A stretch of 64,000 bases of DNA from Streptomyces reniochalinae (GTDB lineage Bacteria > Actinomycetota > Actinomycetes > Streptomycetales > Streptomycetaceae), in the NCBI RefSeq assembly GCF_003323735.1, contig NZ_QOIM01000027.1, forward strand, positions 1-64,000. Direction: 5' to 3'. Below the pieces are notes generated by a model that ran no database searches, had not been told where the DNA came from, and saw only the letters and a list, made by a program, of their open reading frames with translations. Shown one piece after another: positions 53,277 through 61,740 of this stretch. How positions within the stretch are numbered: position 1 is the first letter of the stretch; each line of letters begins with the position of its first letter. The position numbers and the translations under genes were made by a program.

Positions 53277-55520
53277 ATGGTTCCAAGCACCCTGATCCAA
53301 GACCGTTACCGGCTGCTCGAGCTCATCGGGCGCGGCGGTATGGGGGAAGTGTGGCGGGCGCACGACGAGTCGCTGGGCAGGAGAGTGGCGGTCAAGTGCC
53401 TCAAACCACTGGCACAGCGCGGGGACGCCGCGTTCCTGCGCGTGGTGCGCGAGCGCTTCCGGCGCGAGGCGCGCGTCGCGGCCTCGTTGCAGCACAAAGG
53501 CGTCACGGTGGTGCACGACTTCGGTGACGACGAGGGCCTGCTCTACCTGGTCATGGAACTGCTGGAGGGGCGCAACCTCAGCCAGTTGCTGGAGGAGGGC
53601 AAGCGGCAACCGCTGCCGGTGCCCGAGGTGCTCGACGTCGCCGAGCAGGTCTCCGCCGCCCTGGCCTACACCCATGCGCAGGGTGTCGTGCACCGGGATC
53701 TGAAGCCGGCGAACGTCATGCGCACCGTGGACGGCACCGTCAAGATCTGCGACTTCGGCATCGCGCGCCTGGCCCACGACATCGGCTTCACCGCCAAGTT
53801 GACCGGCACCGGCATCGCCATGGGCACCCCGCACTACATGTCGCCCGAACAGATCGCTGGAACCGCCGTCGACCACCGCAGTGATCTGTACTCGTTCGGG
53901 TGCGTCCTGTACGAACTGGCCACCGGCGCGCCCCCGTTCGCGGGAGGCGACGCCTGGTCGGTCCTCGTCGGCCACCGTGACGCACCGCCCGAGCCTCCGC
54001 GCGCCCACCGGCCGGAGCTGCCGGCCCCGCTGGAGGAGGTCGTCCTGCGGCTGCTGTCCAAGGCCCCTCAGGAGAGGCCGGACGACGCCGCGGACCTGTC
54101 GGTGCAGCTCGCCGCCGCCAGGTCCTTCCTCCCCGCCTGGTCCGCAAGGCCGGCGGGTCACATGGGCCCCGTGGCGGACCCTGCGGTCTTCATGGGCCCT
54201 GCGGTCTCCGTGGGCGCTGCGTTCTCCGTGGGTCCGGCGGCGGGCGAGGCGGTGGAGTGGGGCGGCCCGGCGGCACGGGAGGACCCGGTGGCGTGGGAGG
54301 ACCCGGTGGTGCGAGAGGGCCAGGGGCCGGGGGAATCGGGCCCGGGCGACGTGCGGAAGGACGAGGCCGCCGCGGAAGGGCGGCCTCCCGGCCCGGGGAG
54401 CGGCCCCGGGGAAGCCGCGCCCCTGTGGACGCCCGGGTGGGCTCGTGGCATGGGCGGTGGGCTGCCGGCCCATGGTCTGGTCGCACGGCGGACACCGCCG
54501 TGGGTCGGGGCCGAACAGAGCGGGCTCACCGGGCAGTGGACGGGTGAAGGGCCCGCCAGGCCGCCGAGCGCCGACGTGGCGTCGGCGGCGGCTGTTGCGG
54601 TGAGCGGCGGCGGCCCCCGCGCGCTCTCCGCCGAGCCCCGCGCGCTCCCCGCCGAACCGCGTTCGCCCGGCGCGGGGAACGCCGCACCCGCCGCCCCCCG
54701 CCCCCTGGCGCCGGGCCCCGCTGCCGTCCGCCGCCCCGCAGCCCACCCGCCCGGGACAGCCCGCTCGTCCGGTGGCGTCTGCTCGTCCGGTGGTCTCCAC
54801 TCGCCGGGCGGCGCCCACCCGCCCGGTAGCGTCCCCCCGCCCGGTAGCGCCCACTCGCCCGGTGGCGGGCGCCCGCCCGCCGGCGCCCGCCCCGCGCCGT
54901 CGCCCGCGCTGCTCGCCGTCCTGGCGAGCAGGCACAGCGCGGGGGAGAGCCTGGGGCGCCTCGGCTGCTGGGCAGAGGCGTACGAGGCGCACGCCGCGGT
55001 CGCCGCCGAGCGCCACGCTCTGCTCGGTGCGTGCCACCCCGACACCCTCACCAGCCGGTTGGCGGCCGGTCACGCGCTGGGCCGGCTCGGCCGCTGGGAG
55101 GAGGGCTGGGAGCTGTGCCGGGGCGTGGCGCTGGACCGTGCGCGGATCTTCGGGGACGAGCACCCGCACACGCTGTCGGCCCGCGACGAGAGCGCCGGCT
55201 GTCTGCGCCGGCTCGGCCGTGCCACCGAGGCCCTGGAGCTCAGCCGCGACCTGGTCGCGGCGCGGACCCGGGTGAGCGGCCCGGCAGCCCCGGAGACGCT
55301 GCGGGCCCTGAGCGGGCTGGGCGCCGGACTCGGCTGCCTCGGCCGCTGGGAGGAGGCGCTGGACGTGCACCGGCACGTGACCTCACTGCGCCACCGTGTG
55401 CTGGGCCCCGCCGACCCCGAGACCCTGGCCAGCAGGAACGAGGAGGCGCACTGCCTGGAGCGGCTGGGCCGCGGCGAGGAGGCCGCGCGGGTCTACCGGG
55501 CCCTGGCGCTGGAATCGTGA
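53277..55520 (+). CDS. Serine/threonine protein kinase with TPR-like tail
   Basis: A 747-residue soluble Hanks-type kinase: Gly loop IGRGGMGEVW (17-26), K40, catalytic HRDLKPANV (D141), DFG at 159-161 and SPE at 189-191; the kinase domain ends near 290. A Pro/Gly/Ala-rich linker of about 270 residues follows, ending in six hexapeptide repeats. The C-terminal 180 residues hold about four tetratricopeptide-like repeats of the kinesin-light-chain kind (LGRLGRWEEGWELCRGVALDRARIFGDEHPHTL). There is no membrane helix and no PASTA domain, so sensing is probably intracellular through the TPR region. ATG 53277 is chosen near the kinase start; 53190 is possible. Confidence 0.88.
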   Translation: MVPSTLIQDRYRLLELIGRGGMGEVWRAHDESLGRRVAVKCLKPLAQRGDAAFLRVVRERFRREARVAASLQHKGVTVVHDFGDDEGLLYLVMELLEGRNLSQLLEEGKRQPLPVPEVLDVAEQVSAALAYTHAQGVVHRDLKPANVMRTVDGTVKICDFGIARLAHDIGFTAKLTGTGIAMGTPHYMSPEQIAGTAVDHRSDLYSFGCVLYELATGAPPFAGGDAWSVLVGHRDAPPEPPRAHRPELPAPLEEVVLRLLSKAPQERPDDAADLSVQLAAARSFLPAWSARPAGHMGPVADPAVFMGPAVSVGAAFSVGPAAGEAVEWGGPAAREDPVAWEDPVVREGQGPGESGPGDVRKDEAAAEGRPPGPGSGPGEAAPLWTPGWARGMGGGLPAHGLVARRTPPWVGAEQSGLTGQWTGEGPARPPSADVASAAAVAVSGGGPRALSAEPRALPAEPRSPGAGNAAPAAPRPLAPGPAAVRRPAAHPPGTARSSGGVCSSGGLHSPGGAHPPGSVPPPGSAHSPGGGRPPAGARPAPSPALLAVLASRHSAGESLGRLGCWAEAYEAHAAVAAERHALLGACHPDTLTSRLAAGHALGRLGRWEEGWELCRGVALDRARIFGDEHPHTLSARDESAGCLRRLGRATEALELSRDLVAARTRVSGPAAPETLRALSGLGAGLGCLGRWEEALDVHRHVTSLRHRVLGPADPETLASRNEEAHCLERLGRGEEAARVYRALALES
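54763..54870 (+). repeat. Six 18-nt tandem repeats in the kinase linker
   Basis: Six consecutive 18-nt units (from GCTCGTCCGGTGGCGTCT to ACTCGCCCGGTGGCGGGC) encode hexapeptides of the pattern SPGG/S-x-x. Divergence between units shows that the array is not brand new. Confidence 0.85.
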
Positions 55521-55572
55521 GGGAGCCGGGGGGCCGGCTCGCGTCGCGCGGGCGCGGCGCCGCCGACGAAAA

Positions 55573-55587
55573 CTGACGCCGCGTCAG
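55573..55587. promoter_or_regulatory. Perfect palindrome upstream of the nitronate monooxygenase gene
   Basis: CTGACGC-C-GCGTCAG is a perfect 15-bp palindrome, 43 bp before the ATG. It has the same TGACG-N-spacing-GTCA design as the site at 63538-63550. Confidence 0.55.
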
Positions 55588-55630
55588 GAAAGGTCTTCCC
55601 TCCGATACCCGGCTGCGGCATCCTGCGCCC

Positions 55631-56734
55631 ATGCAGACGCAGCTGAGCACCCAGCTGGGAGCAGAGCACGCGCTCTTCGGCTTCACACCGTTCCCCGCCG
55701 TGGCCGCCGCGCTCACCCGCGCGGGCGGATTCGGCGTGCTGGGCGCCGTGCGGTACGGCGCCGCCGACGACCTCAGACGCGATCTCGACTGGATGGAGGC
55801 ACACACCGGCGGGCTGCCGTGGGGTCTCGATGTCGTGATGCCGGCCAAGAAGGTCGAGTCGGTCACCGAGGCGGATGTCGAGGCCATGATCCCGGAGGGG
55901 CACCGCCGGTACGTGCGGGAGGTCCTGGACAGATACCAGGTCCCCGGTCTGCCGGACGGCCAGGACGGCGGCTGGCGCATCACCGGCTGGATGGAGGAGG
56001 TCGCGCGCGGCCAGCTCGATGTCGCCTTCGACTACCCCGTCAAACTCCTCGCCAACGCGCTCGGCTCGCCGCCGCCCGACGTGATCGAGCGGGCCCACCG
56101 GCACGGCATCCCCGTCGCCGCTCTCGCCGGCAGCCCCCGGCACGCCGAGCGGCACAAGGAAGCGGGCATCGACATCATCGTCGCGCAGGGCTACGAGGCC
56201 GGCGGTCACACCGGGGAGATCGCCACCATGGTGCTCACGCCCGAGGTCGTCCGCGCCGTCTACCCCCTCCCCGTGCTCGCCGCGGGCGGTATCGGCAGCG
56301 GCGAGCAGTTGGCCGCGGCGCTCGCGCTGGGCGCCCAGGGCGCGTGGCTGGGGTCCGTGTGGCTGACCACCACCGAGGCCGACCTCGGCTCGCGGGCCCT
56401 CACGCGCAAACTGCTGGCCGCCACGGCCGGGGACACGGTGCGCTCCCGGGCGCTGACGGGCAAGCCGGCACGGCAGTTGCGGACCGACTGGACGGACGCC
56501 TGGGAGCCGGGGGAGGGGCCGGGGCCGCTCCCGATGCCCTTGCAGGGCCTGCTGGTGGCGGAGGCCAACTCGCGGATACAGCGGTACGAGGTGGAGCCGC
56601 TGCTGGGCACGCCCGTCGGGCAGATCGTCGGGTCCATGAACAGCGAACGGTCGGTCCAGGCCGTCGTCGACGACCTGACGCGCGGGTTCGAGACCGCCGT
56701 CGCGAGGCTGAACGGCATCGCGGGCGGCGGCTGA
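55631..56734 (+). CDS. Nitronate monooxygenase family flavoprotein
   Basis: A 367-residue FMN-dependent TIM-barrel enzyme of the NMO/2-nitropropane dioxygenase family. AAALTRAGGFGVLGA opens the barrel, the FMN phosphate site is VLAAGGIGSGEQLAAALALGAQGAWLGS, and the catalytic-region His is in AQGYEAGGHTGEIATM. In actinomycetes such genes often sit in beta-oxidation or steroid clusters, where they may act as NAD(P)H-linked enoyl reductases rather than on nitroalkanes. It is followed after 76 bp by an acyl-CoA synthetase on the same strand. Confidence 0.85.
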   Translation: MQTQLSTQLGAEHALFGFTPFPAVAAALTRAGGFGVLGAVRYGAADDLRRDLDWMEAHTGGLPWGLDVVMPAKKVESVTEADVEAMIPEGHRRYVREVLDRYQVPGLPDGQDGGWRITGWMEEVARGQLDVAFDYPVKLLANALGSPPPDVIERAHRHGIPVAALAGSPRHAERHKEAGIDIIVAQGYEAGGHTGEIATMVLTPEVVRAVYPLPVLAAGGIGSGEQLAAALALGAQGAWLGSVWLTTTEADLGSRALTRKLLAATAGDTVRSRALTGKPARQLRTDWTDAWEPGEGPGPLPMPLQGLLVAEANSRIQRYEVEPLLGTPVGQIVGSMNSERSVQAVVDDLTRGFETAVARLNGIAGGG

Positions 56735-56810
56735 GGGCGGGTCCGCGAGGGAGCGGGCCCGCCGGGCGGGGGACGGGAAGAGAGCGACGCAACCCAGAAG
56801 GGAGCCCGAG

Positions 56811-58352
56811 ATGAACGCACCCAACGGGTTCTGGGCGCAGGCCCAGCGGGACCCGGGGCGCACGGTCCTCATCGCGCCGGGCGGTGACCAGTGGTCGGCC
56901 GACCGCCTGCGCGCGGAATGCGACAAACTCACGCACGGCCTGCGGGCGGCGGGCCTCACGGAGGGCGACGCGTTCGCCACGGTGCTGCCCAACGGCCCGG
57001 AGTTCCTTATCGCCTACCTCGCCGCCACCCAGGCCGGCTTCTACCTGGTTCCGGTCAACCACCACCTGGTGGGGCCGGAGATCGCGTGGATACTCTCCGA
57101 CTCGGGGGCGAAGGTCCTGCTGGCGCATCCGCGGTTCGCCCACGCCGCGACGGCGGCGGCGGACGAGGCCGGGTTACCGCACGGGCGGCGCTATGCCGTG
57201 GGCGGCGCCGTCGACGGCTTCCGCGCCTACGACGAACTGGTGCGCGGCCGGCCCGGGACGCCGCCGGAAGGGCGCACCAGCGGCTGGGTCATGAACTACA
57301 CGTCCGGCACCACGGGCCGCCCCCGCGGCATCCGCCGTCCGCTCAGCGGCAAGCGTCCCGAGGAGACGCATCTGGGCGGATTCCTCGGCATCTTCGGCAT
57401 CCGGCCCTTCGACGGCAACGTCCACCTCGTCTGCTCGCCGCTCTACCACACGGCGGTCCTCCAGTTCGCCGGCGCGGCGCTGCACATCGGCCACCGGCTG
57501 GTGGTGATGGACAAGTGGGAGCCGGAGGAGATGCTGCGGCTCATCGACCGGCACGGGTGCACGCACACCCACATGGTGCCCACCCAGTTCCACCGGCTGC
57601 TGGCGCTGCCGGACGCGACCCGCAGGGCGTACGACGTCTCCTCGATGCGGCATGCCATCCACGGCGCCGCGCCCTGCCCCGACCACGTCAAGCGGGGGAT
57701 GATCGAGTGGTGGGGCGGCTGCGTGGAGGAGTACTACGCGGCCAGCGAGGGCGGCGGCGCGTTCGCGACGGCCGAGGACTGGCTGAAGAAGCCCGGCACG
57801 GTGGGCAGGGCCTGGCCGATCAGCGAGCTGGCCGTCTTCGACGACGACGGCAACCGGCTCGGCCCGGGGGAACTGGGCACCGTGTACATGAAGATGTCGA
57901 CCGGCGGCTTCTCGTACCACAAGGACGAGGACAAGACGCGCAGGAACCGGATCGGCGACTTCTTCACGGTCGGGGATCTGGGCTACCTGGACGAGGACGG
58001 CTACCTGTTCCTGCGGGACCGCAAGATCGACATGATCATCTCCGGCGGGGTGAACATCTACCCCGCCGAGATCGAGGCGGCGCTGCTCGCCCACCCCGCC
58101 GTCGCGGATGCCGCCGCCTTCGGTGTGCCGCACGACGACTGGGGCGAGGAGGTGAAGGCGGTCGTCGAGCCCGCCGCAGGGCACGAGGCGGGGGAGAGGC
58201 TCGCCGGGGAGATCCTGGCCCACTGCGTGGACCGGCTCGCGGGATACAAACGCCCCACATCGGTGGACTTCATCGCCGAGATGCCCCGCGATCCGAACGG
58301 CAAGCTCTACAAGCGCCGGCTGCGCGCCCCCTACTGGCCGGCCCGCTCCTGA
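56811..58352 (+). CDS. Acyl-CoA synthetase (AMP-dependent, FadD-like)
   Basis: A 513-residue ANL-superfamily ligase. It has the ATP loop MNYTSGTTGRPRGIRR, the Y/WGGCVEEYYAASEGGG region, hinge GDLGYLDEDGYLFLRDR with the KIDMIISGGVNIYPAEIE segment, and the C-terminal catalytic K498 in DPNGKLYKRR. It activates a carboxylic acid to its CoA thioester via an acyl-AMP. The chain length is not predictable. AGAAGGGAG precedes ATG 56811. It probably forms an operon with the nitronate monooxygenase. Confidence 0.9.
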   Translation: MNAPNGFWAQAQRDPGRTVLIAPGGDQWSADRLRAECDKLTHGLRAAGLTEGDAFATVLPNGPEFLIAYLAATQAGFYLVPVNHHLVGPEIAWILSDSGAKVLLAHPRFAHAATAAADEAGLPHGRRYAVGGAVDGFRAYDELVRGRPGTPPEGRTSGWVMNYTSGTTGRPRGIRRPLSGKRPEETHLGGFLGIFGIRPFDGNVHLVCSPLYHTAVLQFAGAALHIGHRLVVMDKWEPEEMLRLIDRHGCTHTHMVPTQFHRLLALPDATRRAYDVSSMRHAIHGAAPCPDHVKRGMIEWWGGCVEEYYAASEGGGAFATAEDWLKKPGTVGRAWPISELAVFDDDGNRLGPGELGTVYMKMSTGGFSYHKDEDKTRRNRIGDFFTVGDLGYLDEDGYLFLRDRKIDMIISGGVNIYPAEIEAALLAHPAVADAAAFGVPHDDWGEEVKAVVEPAAGHEAGERLAGEILAHCVDRLAGYKRPTSVDFIAEMPRDPNGKLYKRRLRAPYWPARS

Positions 58353-58512
58353 GGGGGTCGGGGGCCACCGCGACGAACGATGCGCAAGAGAGACCTCGTG
58401 GCCACTTTCCACCCCTTCCTGTCACGGCCATGATGATCACGCGTGGTCGCGGGCCACCTGTCCGCGGCGGCGCCGTCATCGGCAATCCACGGCAGGAACA
58501 GGAAGAGGTCCT

Positions 58513-59967
58513 ATGCCCGGGCTCTGGAGCGGGGAAGGCGTACTGCGCCGCAAACCCATCGAGCAGATCGAGGAGCCGGAAGGAGGATCAGGACAGCAGC
58601 TCACCCGCACGCTCGGCCTGCGCCATCTGACGGCGATCGGCGTCGGCGGCATCATCGGCGCGGGCGTCTTCAGCCTGGCGGGCACCGTCGCCAACGGCAA
58701 GGCGGGACCTGCCGTGCTGATCTCCTTCCTCATCGCGGGCCTCGCCAGCGCCTGCGCGGCCCTGTCCTACGCCGAGTTCGCCGGGCTGATCCCGAAGGCG
58801 GGCTCCGCCTACACCTACGGCTACGCGGTGCTGGGCGAACTCGGCGGCTGGTTCATCGGCTGGGACCTGCTGCTGGAGTACACCGCGATCGTCTCGGTGG
58901 TGGCCATCGGCATCTCCGGATACTTCTCGTTCCTGCTGGAGGAGATGGGCGCCTCGCTGCCCGCCTGGATGCTGGGCGCCCCCGGCACCGGCGACGGCCA
59001 CCGGGTGGACCTGTTCGCCGCGCTGCTGTGCCTGCTGATCGCGTTCGCGCTGACCCGCGGCATCAAGAACGCGGCACGGTTCGAGTTGGTCGTCGTGGTC
59101 CTGAAGGTCGCCGTCGTCCTGCTGGTGATCGTCGTCGGCGTCTTCCACATCAAGAGCGGCAACTACAAGCCGTTCTTCCCCTTCGGTCTCTCCGGCGCCT
59201 TCACCGGCGCCGCCACGGTCTTCTTCGCCGTGTTCGGCTACGACGCCATGTCGACGGCGGCCGAGGAGTCGCAGGACGCGCAGAAGCACATGCCCAAGGC
59301 GATCATCTACTCGCTGGTCATCTCCATGGTGCTGTACGTGGCCGTGTGCCTGGTGCTGACGGGGATGCAGAACTACAAGGACATCGACCCGGACAGCGGC
59401 TTCTCCACCGCCTTCAAGTCCGTGGGTCTCAGCAGCGTCGCCGACATCATCGCCGTCGGCGCCATCATCGGCATCCTCACCGTGATGTTCACCTTCATGC
59501 TGGGCGTCACCCGCGTGTGGTTCTCCATGAGCCGCGACGGGCTGCTGCCCAAGTGGTTCGCCAAGACCGACCCGGTGCGCCACGTGCCCGTCCGCGTCAC
59601 CTGGATCGTGGGCGTCGCCTCCGCCGTGCTCGCCGGTTTCCTGCCCATCGAGGAGGCCGCGGAGATGACGAACATCGGCATCCTGCTGGCGTTCGTCGTC
59701 GTGTGCGTCGCCGTGATCGTCCTGCGGTACCGGCAGCCCGACCTGCCGCGCAAGTTCAAGGTGCCCGGCATGCCCGTCGTCCCGCTGCTCGGGGTGGTCT
59801 TCTCCATCTGGCTGACGACCTACCTCTCCTGGCAGACCTGGGTGCGCTTCGGCGTGTGGTTCGCCGTCGGGCTCGTCGTGTACTTCGCCTACTCGTACCG
59901 CAGGTCCGAACTGGCCAAGCGTCCTGACGACACCGCGCCGCCGTCCTTCGAGAAGAAGGACTCGTAG
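58513..59967 (+). CDS. APC-family amino acid permease (CAT type)
   Basis: A 484-residue permease with 12 predicted helices: the first-helix motif GVGGIIGAGVFSLAGTVANGKAGPA, ALSYAEFAGLIPKAGSAYTYGYAVLGELGGWFIGWDLLLEY and FGYDAMSTAAEESQDAQKHMPKAI are hallmark cationic amino acid transporter (CAT) segments. A charged C-tail ends in FEKKDS. Substrate is probably amino acids or amines, unproven. The 160-bp upstream region shows no riboswitch that I recognise. Confidence 0.88.
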   Translation: MPGLWSGEGVLRRKPIEQIEEPEGGSGQQLTRTLGLRHLTAIGVGGIIGAGVFSLAGTVANGKAGPAVLISFLIAGLASACAALSYAEFAGLIPKAGSAYTYGYAVLGELGGWFIGWDLLLEYTAIVSVVAIGISGYFSFLLEEMGASLPAWMLGAPGTGDGHRVDLFAALLCLLIAFALTRGIKNAARFELVVVVLKVAVVLLVIVVGVFHIKSGNYKPFFPFGLSGAFTGAATVFFAVFGYDAMSTAAEESQDAQKHMPKAIIYSLVISMVLYVAVCLVLTGMQNYKDIDPDSGFSTAFKSVGLSSVADIIAVGAIIGILTVMFTFMLGVTRVWFSMSRDGLLPKWFAKTDPVRHVPVRVTWIVGVASAVLAGFLPIEEAAEMTNIGILLAFVVVCVAVIVLRYRQPDLPRKFKVPGMPVVPLLGVVFSIWLTTYLSWQTWVRFGVWFAVGLVVYFAYSYRRSELAKRPDDTAPPSFEKKDS

Positions 59968-59985
59968 CCGGGTACGGTCGCCCGT

Positions 59986-60690
59986 ATGAGCGAAAACGGA
60001 ACGCGGACGGTTGTCACGGACGGAGTCGCGCTCGCCTACCGTGCCTGGGGCGCGGAGACGGGGGTCCCCGTCGTGCTGCTCCACTGCCTCGGTGAGGACG
60101 GTGAGGACTGGCGCGGCCCCCTCGTCTCGGCGCTCGGCGGTGAGCACCCCGTCTACGCGCTCGATCTGCGCGGCCATGGCGGGAGCGACAGGACCGGTTG
60201 CTACGCCATGGCCGACTTCGTCGCCGACCTGCGCGGGTTCCTGGACGCGCTCGGTATCGGGCGGGCGATCCTGGTCGGGCACTCCTTCGGCTCGGTCGTC
60301 GCCTACCTCTTCGCCCAGGAGCACCCCAAGCGGGTGGACCGGCTCGTCCTGGAGGAGACCGGCGCGATGCGGCCGCTCGACCCGCCTCAGGAGGTGCCGG
60401 AAGCGCCGCGGGGCGCCCAGCTGTTCGACTGGGAGGTCACCGTCCAGTGGGTCGCCCAGCGCAACGAGCCCGACCCCGGATGGTGGGAACGGCTGGCGTC
60501 CATCACCGCGCCCACCCTGCTGGTGGGCGGCGGTGACCGCTCTCATCTCCCGCAGGAGGACCTGCGGGAGATGGCCGAGCGCATCCCCGACGCCCGCGTC
60601 GTCACCATCGAAGGCGCAGGCCATCTCGTCCACGAAGCCCGCCCCATGGAGTTCACCCGCGCGGTCCTCGACTTCCTGACCGAGACCTGA
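59986..60690 (+). CDS. Alpha/beta hydrolase
   Basis: A 234-residue alpha/beta-hydrolase. It has LLHCLGEDGEDW (oxyanion region), DLRGHGGSDRTG, nucleophile Ser in LVGHSFGSVVAYLFAQEHP and late GAGHLVHEARP (His). A full triad is likely. It begins 18 nt after the permease stop, so the two are probably cotranscribed. The substrate is unknown. Confidence 0.85.
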   Translation: MSENGTRTVVTDGVALAYRAWGAETGVPVVLLHCLGEDGEDWRGPLVSALGGEHPVYALDLRGHGGSDRTGCYAMADFVADLRGFLDALGIGRAILVGHSFGSVVAYLFAQEHPKRVDRLVLEETGAMRPLDPPQEVPEAPRGAQLFDWEVTVQWVAQRNEPDPGWWERLASITAPTLLVGGGDRSHLPQEDLREMAERIPDARVVTIEGAGHLVHEARPMEFTRAVLDFLTET

Positions 60691-60717
60691 CCCCGAGGGT
60701 GGCAGGCGGTCGCGCCC

Positions 60718-61524
60718 TCAGCCGGCGGCGGAGTCGAGAGGGGTGGGCCAGTGGCGGGGGCGCAGCAGGGCTTCCGTGCCGCCGTCGGCGCACAGGACGG
60801 TGCCCACGCAGAACGACGCGGCGGGGGAGAGCAGGAAGCGGACGGCCGCGGTGACCTCCGCGGCCCGTCCCGCGCGGCCCAGGGGGACGGGGTAGGCGGC
60901 CATGCCGTCCGCGGTCAGCGGATCGGTGCGGCCCGCCGCGGTCATCGGCGTGTCGATGGGCCCGGGCGCCACCGCGTTGAGCCGGATGCCGCTGCCCGCC
61001 CACTCGTGGGTGACCGCTCGCTCGCGCACGTACCAGGCCAGCGCTGCCTTCGTCGCCGGATAGGCGGCCACGCCGCCCGAGCGGTCGGCGAGGGCGCGCG
61101 CCCGGTCCTCGTCCCCTGCCAGGCACACTTTCGCCAGCTCCGTCGGCCAGCCGGGCTGGCAGGTCGCCGAGTTGGAGGAGACCAGCACGGCCGCGGGGCC
61201 GCGGGGCGAGCGCAGGAGCGCGGGCCGCAGCCCCTCCAGGAGCCGTACGGCGCCGAAGTGGTTCACCGAGACCATCAGCGACCCGGGGCGCCCGGTGGCC
61301 GCAGCGAGGCCCGCGAAGGGGACGAAGCCGTCGAGGGCACCGTCCGGGAGGAGTTCCCCGATCCGCCGCAGGGCCGTGCGGCGGCCGTCCTCCGTGGCGA
61401 GGTCGGCGGTCACCTCGGCGTCCGCCAGGTCGACCCCGATGACGCGGTGGCCTTCTCCACCGAGTTCGGCGGCGAGCGCGGCGCCCATGCCGGAGGCGGC
61501 TCCGGTGACGGCGTAGGTGGACAC
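60718..61524 (-). CDS. Short-chain dehydrogenase/reductase
   Basis: A 268-residue SDR. The nucleotide site TGAASGMGAALAAEL (7-21), acidic residue after the second strand (GVDLADAEV, suggesting NAD preference), active-site Ser in VLVSSNSA and the YxxxK pair in YPATKAALAWYV are all present, and the C-terminus has the usual RFLLSPAASFCVGTVLCADGGTEAL. The pattern resembles 3-alpha-hydroxysteroid dehydrogenase-type SDRs, but the substrate is not determined. It is on the same strand as the acyl-CoA synthetase upstream (217 bp gap). Confidence 0.88.
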   Translation of the reverse strand: MSTYAVTGAASGMGAALAAELGGEGHRVIGVDLADAEVTADLATEDGRRTALRRIGELLPDGALDGFVPFAGLAAATGRPGSLMVSVNHFGAVRLLEGLRPALLRSPRGPAAVLVSSNSATCQPGWPTELAKVCLAGDEDRARALADRSGGVAAYPATKAALAWYVRERAVTHEWAGSGIRLNAVAPGPIDTPMTAAGRTDPLTADGMAAYPVPLGRAGRAAEVTAAVRFLLSPAASFCVGTVLCADGGTEALLRPRHWPTPLDSAAG

Positions 61525-61579
61525 GGCTGCGGCCCTCCGGACTCAGGCGGCGGGATCGATCAGTACACGCGTGCCGCGG

Positions 61580-61614
61580 CTGTAGGCGGTCGGCTGCGCC
61601 TGTAGGCGGTCGGC
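61580..61614. repeat. 15-nt direct repeat in the SDR upstream region
   Basis: CTGTAGGCGGTCGGC occurs at 61580-61594 and 61600-61614 with a 5-nt spacer. The 20-nt phase puts both copies on a similar helix face. The repeat may bind a regulator of the SDR gene or be neutral. Confidence 0.5.
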
Positions 61615-61740
61615 ACGCACGTGTCGCAATGTACGCACACCGACCGCACGCGCTCGCCCGCGCGTTCCACCTGCCGGGACACCGCCGTCCGCATCGGGTT
61701 CACCGGGTCGGGCTCCCGCGGTGGCCGCCCGGCCGGGGCG

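Noticed and set aside
58353..58512. Possible riboswitch before the amino acid permease
   Set aside because: I could not fold it into any known class, and no conserved core is visible.
58588..60633. A 681-codon minus-strand frame opposite the permease
   Set aside because: It mirrors the permease and hydrolase genes, and its Asp/His/Gln-rich sequence is typical of antisense GC shadows.
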